Source: Pristionchus mayeri
Taxonomy: Eukaryota > Nematoda > Chromadorea > Rhabditida > Neodiplogasteridae
Direction: 5' to 3'
Assembly: GCA_036245805.1 (NCBI GenBank)
Contig: BTRK01000004.1
Location: forward strand, 14,942,001 to 15,006,000
DNA: 64,000 nt
Shown piece after piece: positions 1-11,670 of the stretch. Position 1 is the first letter of the stretch, and every line of letters starts with the position of its first letter. The notes under the pieces are model-generated. The model had not been told where the DNA came from and did no database searches. It worked only from the letters and a program-made list of their open reading frames with translations. A program made the translations under genes and the position numbers.

Positions 1-662
1 ACAAATTCCATCGTCGCTGTGGATGATACGTGGATTATCGTTGATACCCCTGACCAGATGATGCAATGGTTGGATTCAGATTAGGAGCCCTAACCCTCCC
101 GAAGTTAGAAGTGCACGAAAAGAGTGACCCTCTCAATTTCTTCTTATCGACACTCGGTCCCTTTTTCTGTGAGGTTCTTCCTGAAGGTGCCAACGTTAAG
201 GTGGACATCATCACCACTGCTCAGCAGTAGGAGATGGCTTTAAGAGTCCCTCCCAGACTCGTGAGCCATATACAAATCTTGATACTCATGGACAATGAGA
301 GGCCGCATCACGAAAAAATCACTCAGAAGAAGCTGGAAAATCTTGGAATCGAATGGATACTCTATCCTCTGTATTCACCAAATAACACCCCTTGCGACTA
401 CCACAACGTCCGATCTCCTTATGCTTCGGGTCGCGGAAAGAAATTCGCCAAACGAGATTAACTCAATAGAAACTTCCAGGAATAAATGAACTCTAAGCCC
501 CAGTACTCCAGGAGGATAGGAATCGAGACCCTGACCAATCGATGGTAGTAGGCAGTGGGAGGCAAGGGGGCATACATTGTTGACTGGGAATAGGGAATCG
601 TTGAAGAAATAAAGAAAACCAAAAATATTGAAAAAAAGTATAAGAACTTATGGGACACCCTA
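1..662 (+). mobile_element. Degenerate mariner transposon, right part
   Basis: Relic of a mariner element whose left end lies outside the window. Around 1-90 a broken frame resembles the first catalytic block of the intact mariner family in this window (TDEKW-like, followed by [12 protein letters not shown]). At 234-461 a frame keeps the LMDNxRPH block and a YSPNNTPCDYH block, the last two acidic positions of a mariner DD34D transposase. The frame is interrupted before and after. The right end near 650-662 is a decayed copy of the terminal repeat (GGACACCC next to TAATA). It is clearly more diverged than the other copies here, so it is an older insertion or a sister subfamily. No functional transposase is possible. 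Confidence 0.8.
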
Positions 663-2004
663 ATAATATAAATCTCATTTTAGCTGTTAGTGTCTATGAA
701 TAAATGCAGTAAATGTATACGGGAGAAAATCATCATCTCTTTCCGTATCTATGCACATATCTTTGTTTTTCTCACTAAAACATTATGTTCCAGGAGAAAT
801 CGATAGTGATCCATGCAGTTCTTCCTCACTAGCACTTCAAGAGGACATAGTTTTAGGCCAACGAAAAGTCTTTGCCATCTCTACTATATTGAACATAATC
901 TCGTCGATTTGTCTCTTCAAGGAGACGTGTCCGAATCAATCAACCTTCAAAAACTACCTTATGTACATGTCAAGGTCGAAGCTCCTTGGGATCTGTGTGA
1001 TCGATGATATCCCGATGATTCAGGAGCGCGGCGGGCAGATAAGCTAGAGGGGTGGAGACTCGTGCGAGGGAGGGAGCGGGCCGGTCCCTCGGAGACCGTT
1101 ATTGTATTCTGTTCGCACCTATGATAAAACGTTTGTGCCTGTATCTAGCGTATTGCCTATCGCATAACATTGGGCCAATGGGATTCCTGAGTGGTACCAG
1201 CGAGTAATTTTTAATTCATTTCCTCAACGCCGAGGTCGGTTTTTGTAAGTCGCGAACGGCTGCTCGAAACCCCATACACGAATAGTACGAGGTAAGCATT
1301 TTTCTTGCTGGAAGTGAAGGGCTAACTCATCTGCGAAAAAATATGGTCATTTGAATGTTCAAAATTGACGTCCTGAACAAATGGTGTCCGATAACAATCC
1401 AATTTTACATTCATTCGACTCCGCTTGCATTTTAATCTCTTTTTAAAGGCTTAAAAGCAAATTTATAGGGAGGTCGAAGGGTAGGTATTCAACGAGAAAT
1501 GAGAGGTCAGAGATACGGCTTCCTAAGGTCGAGTTTTTGTGATTTACGAGAAAAGTACCCTAGGGTAAAAGTTTGAGCATAGGTTAGGTTTTCATTGTAC
1601 GGGCGTATCTCGGTTCTCTCAGATTTCCTCTGATAATACCAAGTGATCGAGCTGTACAATTTTCACAAATTGTAAATTAAAATATGGAATTCCTTGCTAG
1701 GACTGCAGCATCTACATTCGCCATTTCAGTAGAGCTGTTGTTTTAGGTCAGACAAATAAAATTGATGATAATGCAGATGAGAACAAGGGATACAGCATAT
1801 GCATGAAAAATAATTCTGTGAAAACAATGCGAGCAAAAGCATAATGATATTTTCACATTTTTTTTAGAATGAAACAGTAAATTCTCGTAATCCTGCTCAA
1901 TATCTCAGAGGTAAAGTTCTCATAAAGAGCGCATATTTGGCTCAGTTTTAGCGATCCTGATCCACTTTCTGAAATGTGCAACTCCGGCCATAGGGTGACA
2001 CAAT
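663..2004. other. Intergenic stretch, no supported gene
   Basis: Only short uninterrupted frames are present. One frame around 813-1007 could be an eroded coding fragment, but I recognise no family. The segment 1490-1620 resembles 19370-19480 (both contain CCTAAGGTCGA, a TTTACCCTAGGG-like run and a TAGGTTATATTTT-like run), so this is at least partly a dispersed repeat. Confidence 0.4.
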
Positions 2005-4856
2005 CTAGTTGTGCATAAAGGTCACTTGTCTCGAATTGGTGATAGAATAGTGGAATAAGCGCCAACCATCTTCTGATTGTGAGTGCGTTCGGAGCAGTTG
2101 CGCCTGCATCACGAGTTCGCATGTGTTGCTGTGTTGTCGTCGTATGTGTCTTCCAGATGGACGTCGCCGTAGATGAGTCATGCTCACTACGGCAGCACAC
2201 AGAAAGAAGACCATCCCTGGAGATTTGGGATTTGTGCTGTTAGTAGAAAATGTGCCTATCACGAACCTGTAATCTTTTATTAAAAGGATAACGACGATTG
2301 CGTCCCAAGCCTAAAAATTTTTTTTGAATTTTTAAATAAAAAAAAATTAAAAAAATCTATTCACAGGAAATAAAGAAGTGAAGAAGGTGCTGCTGTTCGC
2401 AATTTCGAACGTGTCGTTAATTTTGAAGAAAGGGAAAAGAATCGCGCAGCCGAATGGAATGTAGACGAAGAACACGGGGACAATGGTCTGAAATTCGCAT
2501 GAAACATATGATATTCGAGGACACTCCTAGTTTGCCGACTATCTCGCTCTTGATCGTCTGAATCTCTGTTTGAATAACAATTTCCTTCACTCAATTTTTG
2601 GTGATGTTTCAGTGATGTCATTCCAAGCCTCTCCTCTTTTAACTGTGACATCCAGCTCAACAAACCTGCGCGAACAATGCTCTGAGAATTTTGATTTGCA
2701 AGCTTTTGAAGTTGAGCGAGAACGTTTTCGCTTTTCTGATTTCTGCGATCGTATTGGTCGCAAGGTAGATGGTGATGGCGATATTAATCTACATATCAAT
2801 CACACCACCCAACATATTCAGGAGCTGTAGGAGGTTTAGTCGATTGTGTTTCTTCGAGAACATATTTTTGAGTGTTCGTATAATGGAAATCACCCAGTGA
2901 TGCATAACATGAAAGCCAGTAATGGTCACGTTCAAGGCAGTAAAATAATGGTCTCGAACGTAACTTATGTCGTCAAGCTCAACTTGAGACGAAAAGAAAG
3001 CCCTGGATTGGGAAATGATGTTTTCAAATATTTATATATTAGGTTGGTCATAAAGTTTTGCGCGATTTCGGACCCCAAGTTTGAGTTCGTATATTTTCTT
3101 TTGCTCAAATCGCCACGTATTGTCCTGATGACGTTATTTAGGGACATGTTCGACCTTTAGAAAAATATAGTTGAAATATTCCAAGTATTTCTACTAAGCG
3201 AGAAATCAAGATCTGCGTAACTTTGAATTTTTCAGAAAAAATAAGATTTTATTTAAAGTTGCTGTACTTCGCAGATAAATTTTTAGATGGAGACTCACAA
3301 AGTTTATTAAAAAGCACTAGGCGTACACTACCTAGTTTCAAAAAGAGAGACCTGCCGAATTCGAAATGGGCTTCGTAGAGGTCAATGAAACCCAGGCACT
3401 TAGAAAAATAAGATTTCTATCGAGCAAATCACCTGTTTCGAGGATTGACGCAGGTGACCTCTACCTATGGGCGCTGTAATCACTACTTACATGGTTCTCT
3501 ATTATATCAATATTTAAGAGCCCAGTTTTCTCTCTCATCTAAAAACGTGATATTTGTAACTCAATTATTTTGCAAAGAAAACGTCAAAAAACTTGACATG
3601 GAGGGTCTTCAAGCACGGCTCACCCTAGAAAAAGTAGCGACCTCCACAATATTCCTAAATAGAGAGTGATAGGGCAAGGGTTGTTCGTTAATTTTTACAG
3701 GAAAGTACCGCCCTTCAAACCACATGTCTAGCACAAAAAAGCCTAAAGTTTGTATTTCGATGTTCTAAATTGAGCACCTAAAATCCGAACAACCATGTTC
3801 GTGAATGGAGAGCCCCATTATCCCCCAAAGGGAATTTTGACTTGTACTGGAAAGGTAGTTCACAATCATGAATAATTTAAATCTCAATTACTGTCGGCAT
3901 AGATATAGTACTCCAAAACTTACCTTGACAAGTGCCATTAACACCCACAGATCGGATTACTCGCATATTTCTAATATGCCCTTTGTGGCTGGTCAGTCTC
4001 AACATCACCAGTACGATATATTCCCATCATACTTTACTACTGTGGTTTAGATTGGGTCCTATCTCCGTTCTAAATGAAAAGCAAATCCTTTGAAAAGTCA
4101 GGTCGTTGATCATCCACATGAAGTTTGGTACATCGCCTTATTCTTTTCCTTGATCGGACAGATCTATGATAGTGTACTCTAAAGAGAGTATAAAAGCCTC
4201 TATCTACCACTAAAAGATCTACGTTGATTGGACAACAACGAACGATTGTAGATGCAAAAATGCACTTTAGTCAAAATGGCGCAAAACTTTATGACCAACC
4301 TGATACATGTTTATAACTACCTCACCAGGAAAGCCATTGCCCAACAGGATACACTGAGAGAATCATCAAAAATTTAGTATTTGTGAATAGCAGAACTTTT
4401 CAGGCCTGAGCTTTTGATTTGTTCATTTTTATAGTTTATAATTCAAAAATTTTGATAAATCCAACCGTTTGACCGCCCAGTATCGATGAAGAAAGTTGAT
4501 ATTTGTAAGCGCGAAAAGCACAGCGAAAAAGCAAACGTAGAGAGACGCAATCCACTGAAACTTTGATCAATTTCATATTGAAAAGGGCGTTCACAGTGTT
4601 ATCACGGAACCTTTCCGAATATATGGAAAACACGGAATCGAAGTTGTACACTTTCTGGAAAAAAGCATTTTATTTGTAATTGTATGAACCATAAACGAAC
4701 AGGTTCGATAATTGCGTGAATTACAATCAGGAATAGATCGTATGCAGAGAAAATCATAATCAAGTATTTGTACGATCCAAGTTGTGTTTGCTGAATCGCA
4801 AACTGAGAAAAATGAGAAGAACATTCGACAAAATCCCAGTAACTGAAAGGTTTCAT
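2005..4856 (-). CDS. Str/Srj-type seven-transmembrane chemoreceptor, 5' end missing
   Basis: Minus-strand exons match nematode Str/Srj-superfamily olfactory-type receptors. 4856-about 4700 gives the TM1/TM2 junction with LGSYKYL, then SAYDLFLIVIHAIIEPV. About 4570-4465 gives TM3 and the intracellular motif HRYWAV. 2788-2666 gives TM5 plus the loop ending QIKILRALFAQ. 2487-2365 gives TM6 starting TIVPVFFVYIPFG and ending SLFP. About 2310-2267 gives TM7 AWDAIVVILLIKDYR, followed by a cytoplasmic tail to a stop near 2005. Junctions at 2788, 2666, 2487 and 2365 are canonical GT/AG. TM4 lies somewhere in 2800-3036 but is not clear. A 1.27-kb mariner-type element sits in the intron between TM3 and TM4. 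The N-terminus with most of TM1 is absent: the palindrome breakpoint is only 47 bp upstream, so the gene may be truncated. Family assignment is confident; the subfamily is not. Confidence 0.75.
3039..4303. mobile_element. Mariner-type element, TTAGGTTGGTCATAAAG family, copy 1
   Basis: About 1265 bp bounded by terminal inverted repeats starting TTAGGTTGGTCATAAAGTTT and ending with ATGACCAACCTGA, flanked by TA on both sides (3037-3038 and 4304-4305), the target duplication expected of Tc1/mariner elements. Near-identical copies lie at 6747-8010 and, inverted and truncated, at 9695-10937. No recognisable transposase can be read: the frames are short and lack mariner motifs. It is therefore a non-autonomous or heavily decayed element, mobilised in trans if at all. 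It lies in an intron of the Str/Srj-like receptor. Confidence 0.85.
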
Positions 4857-4902
4857 TATAATCGGGAAATCGATATCTTATTATGCTCGAATTGATTAAA
4901 CG

Positions 4903-6013
4903 TCCTAGTTGCTACATTGATTCTTGTGATGGACTCCCATCTCTACCTCCGAGCAGTTTTACTTCATTACTACCGTCTTGGCCGATCCGTGAAGGAGGCC
5001 CACTCTGCCCTGGCCCAGTCGGAAGGAGCTGACGCCCCCCTCCATACCCTTCTGCTATAAGTGGTTCTCCCGCTTCAAGAAAGGGGAGTTTGGTCTCGAT
5101 GATCAACCCCGCTCTGGACGCCCTCCCTCCCTCGATCAGCCTCTCGTTCTCCGCACACTGAAGCGCAAGCCCATGGCCAGTGTGCGTGAGTTGAAGAAGG
5201 ATACTGGTACTCCCAGATCAACGGTGTCCGATATCCTCCATCGATCTGGGAAGAAGCCGAAACTCCCACAAGTGATTCCCCATGACCTCTCCCCCGAACA
5301 GCTGAAAAATCATGTTCAAGTCTGTCGGGAATTACTCCATCGTAGATCCAATCTTCGATGGGTCAATTCCATCATCGCTACAGATGAGAAGTGGATCCCG
5401 TACGATAACTCTGTGAGGAGACTGCAATGGGTGGATGCAGATGAGAAGCCCACGCCCGTCCCAAAGAAAGAAGAGCACGGAAAGAAGGAACTCCTCTGCT
5501 TCTTCTTCTCAGTGCTCGGTCCCATCTACTGGGAGATCCTCGCCCCCGGCACCAGCATCAATGCCGACCTCTTCTCTGAACAACTGGAAGATGTCGCGAT
5601 CAGAGTCCCTCCCAGACTCCTGAACCAGGGCAAAATTTTTCTTCTGATGGACAATGCTCGCCCACATCGAGCGAAGATGACCCAGAGGAAAATGGACGAG
5701 CTGAAGATCGAGAGGATTCCCCATCCACCGTATTCCCCGGATCTCTTTCCATGCGACTACCACTGCTTCCGCTCTCTCTCTCTCTGACTTCTGCAAAGGA
5801 AAGAAGTTCAAGAATCGAGATGAAGTTGTGAGGGCTTTCGTGAACTGGGCGGTCTCGAAGAAACCCGCATTCTGGAAGAGAGGAATCGAGACCCTGCCCA
5901 ATCGCTGGAGGGAGATAGTGAGAAAGAAGGGGCATACATTGGTCACTGAGAATTGTAAAGCATTGAATAAAAAATAAAAACAAAAAATTATACGAACTTT
6001 CCGGACACCCCAA
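4903..6013 (+). mobile_element. Mariner element, copy A, 5'-truncated
   Basis: Copy of the family complete at 11671-12916 and 27497-28742. The right terminal repeat (ending GGACACCCCAA at 6013, next to TA at 6014-6015) is intact. The left repeat and about 135 bp are missing because the palindrome boundary at 4903 cuts through the element. Transposase lesions are described in the nested pseudogene entry. The element sits inside the THAP domain of the surrounding gene. Confidence 0.92.
4927..5940 (+). pseudogene. Mariner transposase, frameshifted (copy A)
   Basis: DDE/D transposase of the mariner family, which cuts and reinserts the element at TA dinucleotides. The frame opens near 4929 ([17 protein letters not shown], a helix-turn-helix region). 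It is broken at a run of six C near 5035-5040, where copy D has five. It is open again from 5173 to 5787 with the catalytic blocks [15 protein letters not shown] and [13 protein letters not shown]. The last two aspartates are separated by 34 residues, the mariner DD34D signature. It stops in a (CT)n run near 5770-5787, after which the C-terminal part ([18 protein letters not shown]) continues in another frame. Two frameshifts make it inactive as it stands. Confidence 0.9.
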
Positions 6014-6015
6014 TA

Positions 6016-9000
6016 CACCATCACCGACCACTACAAAGCCCTCAAAGTCGATGCTGTTCCCATGCTCCTGGTCAGTGCAACAATTCATTGGAAGAAAAAG
6101 ATTTATCTCACATTGTTATAGCAGGTGAATTGACTCGGAACTCTTTGCAGAGCCCCTCGCCAACCGATTCTACCGTAAACCTATCCCCTCTACCCCTTCC
6201 TCTCTCGCCTCCTCCTTCTACTCCTCGTGCTCGACCTCTCGCAGCTCGTCCCTCCATCCGTCTCACCGATGCCGTCGTCCCTCCGTGCTGCAGATGCTGC
6301 TGCAAGAATGAGAGTGTTAGTTCCTTTCAATCATTATGCATATTTTCACAACAAATTCTACTAAGATAGTGCAACAATCGGTTCCGTATTTCAGAGCGCC
6401 GACATCAAGAAGGACATGGACCGGTCACCCCCGGCCCCAACTATTCTGAACCTTCCCACTGCCGACTACTTTTACATCAGCAAGGAGAGTCTAGTGGAAC
6501 TGCTGAGTCGCTGCAATGGATGCCCCTCTAGCAAGAACAGTCTCAAGTTCACGGAGGAGGCGCACGCTCTCTCGTGCACGTGCGAGTGCATCAGTTGTGG
6601 GGACACGTTCACTTGGGCGAACAGTACCATCATGAAGACAGCCAACGGATCGGGGAAGGAGAGACTGAGGAAGGTCAATCTGGACATGGCCATCGGGACG
6701 ACCGTCACTGCAGTGGGTACCTCGGTGAGTGAGACATTATAAGTTATTAGGTTGGTCATAAAGTTTTGCGCGATTTCGGACCCCAAGTTTCAGTTCGTAT
6801 ATTTTCTTTTGCTCAAATCGCCACGTATTGTCCTGATGATGATATATAGGGACATGTTCGACCTTTCGAAAAATATAGTTGAAATATTCCAAGTATCTCT
6901 ACTAAGCGAGAAATCAAGATCTGCGTAACTTTGAATTTTTCAGAAAAAATAAGATTTTATTTAAAGTTGCTGTACTTCGCAGATAAATTTTTAGATGGAG
7001 ACTCACAAAGTTTATTAAAAAGCACTAGGCGTACACTACCTAGTTTCAAAAAGAGAGACCTGCCGAATTCAAAATGGGCTTCGTAGAGGTCAATGAAACC
7101 CGGGCACTTAGAAAAATAAGATTTCTATCGAGCAAATCACCTGTTTCGAGGATTGACGCGGGTGACCTCTACCTATGGGCGCTGTAATCAATACTTACAT
7201 GGTTCTCTATTATATCAATATTTAAGAGCACACTTTCCTTTCTCATCTAAAAAAGTGATATTTGTATCTCAATTATTTTGCAAAGAAAACGTCAAAAAAC
7301 CTGACATGTAGGGTCTTCAAGCACGGCTCACCCTAGAAAAAGTAGCGGCCTCCACAATATTCCTAAATAGTGAGTGATAGGGCAAGGGTTGTTCGTTAAT
7401 TTTAACAGGAAAGTACCGCCCTTCAAACCACATGTCTAGTACAAAAAAGCCTAAAGTGTGTATTTCGATGTTCTAAATTGGGCACCTAAAATCCGAAGAA
7501 CCATTTTCGTGAATGGAGAGCCCCATTATCCCCCAAAGGGAATTGTGACTTGTACTGGAAAGGTAGTTCACAATCACGAATAATTGAAATCTCAACAACT
7601 GTCGGCATAGATATAGTACTCCAAAACGTATCTTGACAAGTGCCATTAAAACCCACATTCGGATTACGCGCATTTTTCTAATATGCCCTTTGTGGCTGGT
7701 CAGTCTCAACATCACCAGTACGATATATTCCCATCATACTTTACTACTGTGGTTTAGATTGGGTCCTATCTCCGTTCTAAATGAAAAGCAAATCCTTTGA
7801 AAAGTCAGGTCGTTGATCAACCACATGAAGTTTGGTACATCGCCTTATTTTTTTCCTTGATCGGACAGATCTATGATAGTGTTCTCTAAAGAGAGTATAA
7901 AAGCCCCTATCTACCACTTAAAGATCTAAGTTGATTGGACAACAACGAACGATTGTAGATGCCAGAATGCGCTTTAGTCAAAATCGCGCAAAATTTTATG
8001 ACCAACCTGATACAAAGATGTATCAACAGACAAGTCACCATAATACTCAGAATTTTGTAAAACCTAGTTACCTTTTCTATTTCAGAAGTACAACTACTTC
8101 CTCAAGGCAGCTGGACTGAATCCCATCTCTAAGATGAGCTACCACAGAATGAAGAATGACTACATCCTGCCTGCCGTAACTCAAGTGTACAATCTTGCGC
8201 AGGAGGAAGTATTGAATCATTATTTTTTTATTTTTTTAAGATTAAAGGAGAGACTCGCCAAGGTATTTCATTCACACTTTGTACCGTTCATCTGGTGCCT
8301 ATCCTAGGGAGAGGAACTACACGTCGCGGGCAACGGCTCCTTAGACACCAGGGGTTACAGTGACATGTGGTGCCGTTACTTCTTGGTCGACGCAATCACA
8401 GGAGAGGCACTCATCTATGTGCTGATGAACAAGAGTGAGACTGGAAGCAGTGGGACCCTCGAGGTACTGTAGCCTCAAATATAATTACGAATATTATAGT
8501 GCTTTTCAATTAAATAGATCAGCGCAGTAACCCTCGCTCTACCACCTTCATGCCACCCTGGAAGATGAATAATGATTGACCATACAGGTCGCCTGTCTCG
8601 AGAGAGCATTCGGTGCACTCGCTGACAAGATCGGGGGAGTGCAGCACATCAGCACTCTTGTGACTGATAGACATGCCGCGGTGGTCAAGATGATGAAGGA
8701 TCGATTCCCATCGATCCGTCATTATTTTGACCCCTGGCATTTCTTCAGGAACCTGACCCTCAACTTGCTCAAGGTGAATGCATTGCAAGTGCAATATCGG
8801 AGAATAATGAGACTTTCTGGTCATCAATGGTATTGTAACCCCTCCCTTTGAGATCATCAAGCCTGCATACATGACCCTCGTCAAACACTGGTCCGAACGC
8901 TCATCAACAAGGCCTACGATGCGGTGGTGAAGGCGCAAGGTGACGGCACTCTCGCCTCCGAAATGTTTCGCTCCTCCCTCCTCTGCATTTCCGGAGTTCA

Positions 9001-9290
9001 TGACTTCTCCAATGTGAGTACAATTGCAAGAATCCTATTATTAGACCACTTCTCTCTACTCTCAGGACCCCAGTTTCGTCAAATTCATGAAGTGCACTCA
9101 CAGTACTCCTCCCTCTCGCTACCCCTTCCTCGATCCAAACAGCAGAGCATTCAAAAGACTCGCCGCCGTCATCTACACCGTCAAAAATGTCGAGGACATC
9201 GAGAACATCTCTTGGCTGCTCGAGACTAGCACTTGCGAGAGTCTCAATCAGCGTGGTCGATTCTCTCGCGATTCCTCTCATATATCACAG
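6016..9290 (+). pseudogene. THAP-domain transposase-like gene: THAP second half and body
   Basis: Plus-strand exon series with family-consistent order. 6016-6075 ends in LKVDAVPMLL, matching the AVPxxF box that closes a THAP (C2CH) DNA-binding domain. 6394-6730 is Cys-rich (SCTCECISCGD) and ends at a GT donor. 8086-8208 carries KAAGLNPISKMSYHRM; 8308-8463 carries GSLDTRGYSDMWCRYFLVDA; 8588-8773 carries VTDRHAAVVKMM and HYFDPWHFFRNL, probable D-bearing nuclease-fold strands; about 8890-9012 and 9066-9240 follow. The layout resembles uncharacterised THAP proteins of cnidarians and other animals with a transposase-like core, an identification from memory of the family pattern. The exon between 8773 and 8890 has stops, and the linker 6123-6313 has no frame joining both neighbours. 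The first half of the THAP domain exists only on the minus strand at 12919-13116. Two transposons interrupt the series. It is probably a dead or rearranged gene. Confidence 0.65.
6747..8010. mobile_element. Mariner-type element, TTAGGTTGGTCATAAAG family, copy 2
   Basis: 1264 bp with both terminal repeats and TA duplications at 6745-6746 and 8011-8012. It inserted 15 bp downstream of the donor site closing the 6394-6730 exon, so it lies in an intron. Its last 21 bp are outside the palindrome arm, which ends at 7989. Confidence 0.88.
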
Positions 9291-9694
9291 ATATTCTGAG
9301 AGAACGCAGGTGCATGGGAACAATAAATTCAAACGGCTCTAATCTTATCGATACAATAACTGTAGATGTATCCATGGTCGTAGACTTTTATAGTGAACTG
9401 GTGAAGCCGTAAAATAGAAACTACCTAAAAGACGGCTCTCGGCATTTCAAAAGTTCAAAAAATCATAAAATACTTCACAGTTGAGCTAGAAAGTCGTTCA
9501 AAAAGCAAAATGACCGCCCCGACGAGTTCTTCAATTCAAAATCAATTCGAAAATTTCAAAAGTTCAATGATTTCCCGTTTTCACATGTATGCTTTATCAG
9601 CGCTCCAATGACCACCAATTTGCTTAGGAATGACTATTGTCACACTTTAAGAAGATTAAAGTCGTTTCCAGAGAAAATATTTTATTCCGAAAAA
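7990..9694. other. Single-copy spacer of the palindrome
   Basis: 1,705 bp separating the arms. The first 1.3 kb carries exons of the transposase-like gene in plus orientation. The last 350 bp (about 9330-9694) is repeat-like and shares short runs with 62870-62930 (AAAAGCAAAATGA followed by a CGCC-rich run) and with the foldback families near 57.4 and 63.3 kb (a CGGCTCT core). Confidence 0.7.
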
Positions 9695-10937
9695 GCGCGA
9701 TTTTGACTAAAGCGCATTCTGGCATCTACAATCGTTCGTTGTTGTCCAATCAACTTAGATCTTTAAGTGGTAGATAGGGGCTTTTATACTCTCTTTAGAG
9801 AACACTATCATAGATCTGTCCGATCAAGGAAAAAAATAAGGCGATGTACCAAACTTCATGTGGTTGATCAACGACCTGACTTTTCAAAGGATTTGCTTTT
9901 CATTTAGAACGGAGATAGGACCCAATCTAAACCACAGTAGTAAAGTATGATGGGAATATATCGTACTGGTGATGTTGAGACTGACCAGCCACAAAGGGCA
10001 TATTAGAAAAATGCGCGTAATCCGAATGTGGGTTTTAATGGCACTTGTCAAGATACGTTTTGGAGTACTATATCTATGCCGACAGTTGTTGAGATTTCAA
10101 TTATTCGTGATTGTGAACTACCTTTCCAGTACAAGTCACAATTCCCTTTGGGGGATAATGGGGCTCTCCATTCACGAAAATGGTTCTTCGGATTTTAGGT
10201 GCCCAATTTAGAACATCGAAATACACACTTTAGGCTTTTTTGTACTAGACATGTGGTTTGAAGGGCGGTACTTTCCTGTTAAAATTAACGAACAACCCTT
10301 GCCCTATCACTCACTATTTAGGAATATTGTGGAGGCCGACACTTTTTCTAGGGTGAGCCGTGCTTGAAGACCCTACATGTCAGGTTTTTTGACGTTTTCT
10401 TTGCAAAATAATTGAGATACAAATATCACTTTTTTAGATGAGAAAGGAAAGTGTGCTCTTAAATATTGATATAATAGAGAACCATGTAAGTATTGATTAC
10501 AGCGCCCATAGGTAGAGGTCACCCGCGTCAATCCTCGAAACAGGTGATTTGCTCGATAGAAATCTTATTTTTCTAAGTGCCCGGGTTTCATTGACCTCTA
10601 CGAAGCCCATTTTGAATTCGGCAGGTCTCTCTTTTTGAAACTAGGTAGTGTACGCCTAGTGCTTTTTAATAAACTTTGTGAGTCTCCATCTAAAATTTTA
10701 TCTGCGAAGTACAGCAACTTTAAATAAAATCTTATTTTTTCTGAAAAATTCAAAGTTACGCAGATCTTGATTTCTCGCTTAGTAGAGATACTTGGAATAT
10801 TTCAACTATATTTTTCGAAAGGTCGAACATGTCCCTATATATCATCATCAGGACAATACGTGGCGATTTGAGCAAAAGAAAATATACGAACTGAAACTTG
10901 GGGTCCGAAATCGCGCAAAACTTTATGACCAACCTAA
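9695..10937. mobile_element. Mariner-type element, TTAGGTTGGTCATAAAG family, copy 3, truncated
   Basis: Inverted counterpart of copy 2. The terminal repeat at 10937 is intact with TA at 10938-10939; the other end is cut by the palindrome boundary. Confidence 0.88.
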
Positions 10938-11670
10938 TAACTTATAATGTCTCACTCACCGAGGTACCCACTGCAGTGACGGTCGTCCCGATGGCCATGT
11001 CCAGATTGACCTTCCTCAGTCTCTCCTTCCCCGATCCGTTGGCTGTCTTCATGATGGTACTGTTCGCCCAAGTGAACGTGTCCCCACAACTGATGCACTC
11101 GCACGTGCACGAGAGAGCGTGCGCCTCCTCCGTGAACTTGAGACTGTTCTTGCTAGAGGGGCATCCATTGCAGCGACTCAGCAGTTCCACTAGACTCTCC
11201 TTGCTGATGTAAAAGTAGTCGGCAGTGGGAAGGTTCAGAATAGTTGGGGCCGGGGGTGACCGGTCCATGTCCTTCTTGATGTCGGCGCTCTGAAATACGG
11301 AAGCGATTGTTGCACTATCTTAGTAGAATTTGTTGTGAAAATATGCATAATGATTGAAAGGAACTAACACTCTCATTCTTGCAGCAGCATCTGCAGCACG
11401 GAGGGACGACGGCATCGGTGAGACGGATGGAGGGACGAGCTGCGAGAGGTCGAGCACGAGGAGTAGAAGGAGGAGGCGAGAGAGGAAGGGGTAGAGGGGA
11501 TAGGTTTACGGTAGAATCGGTTGGCGAGGGGCTCTGCAAAGAGTTCCGAGTCAATTCACCTGCTATAACAATGTGAGATAAATCTTTTTCTTCCAATGAA
11601 TTGTTGCACTGACCAGGAGCATGGGAACAGCATCGACTTTGAGGGCTTTGTAGTGGTCGGTGATGGTGTA

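Larger units (their letters stand above)
4903..7989 (+). repeat. Left arm of 3.1-kb palindrome
   Basis: Positions 4903-7989 are the reverse complement of 9695-12781 with no net insertion or deletion: every paired position sums to 17684. I saw only a handful of substitutions, for example 5692 against 11992. The arm contains a 5'-truncated mariner, the second half of a THAP domain, middle exons of a transposase-like gene, and most of a second mariner-type element. The left boundary lies inside the mariner, the inner boundary inside the terminal repeat of the second element. Confidence 0.95.

Noticed and set aside
751..1047. 98-residue frame near the start of the window as a retroelement fragment
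   Set aside because: No reverse transcriptase, gag or protease motif could be seen; too weak to call.
5600..6088. Antisense frames of 160-170 residues across the mariner copies (5509-6088, 11596-12175 and equivalents)
   Set aside because: They are shadows of the transposase reading frame and extend into the terminal repeat.
7473..7715. Open frames of 80 residues on opposite strands at 7473-7715 and 9969-10211
   Set aside because: They are mirror images inside copies of the same mariner-type element, lack family motifs and are not conserved as a frame in copy 1 at 3.0-4.3 kb.
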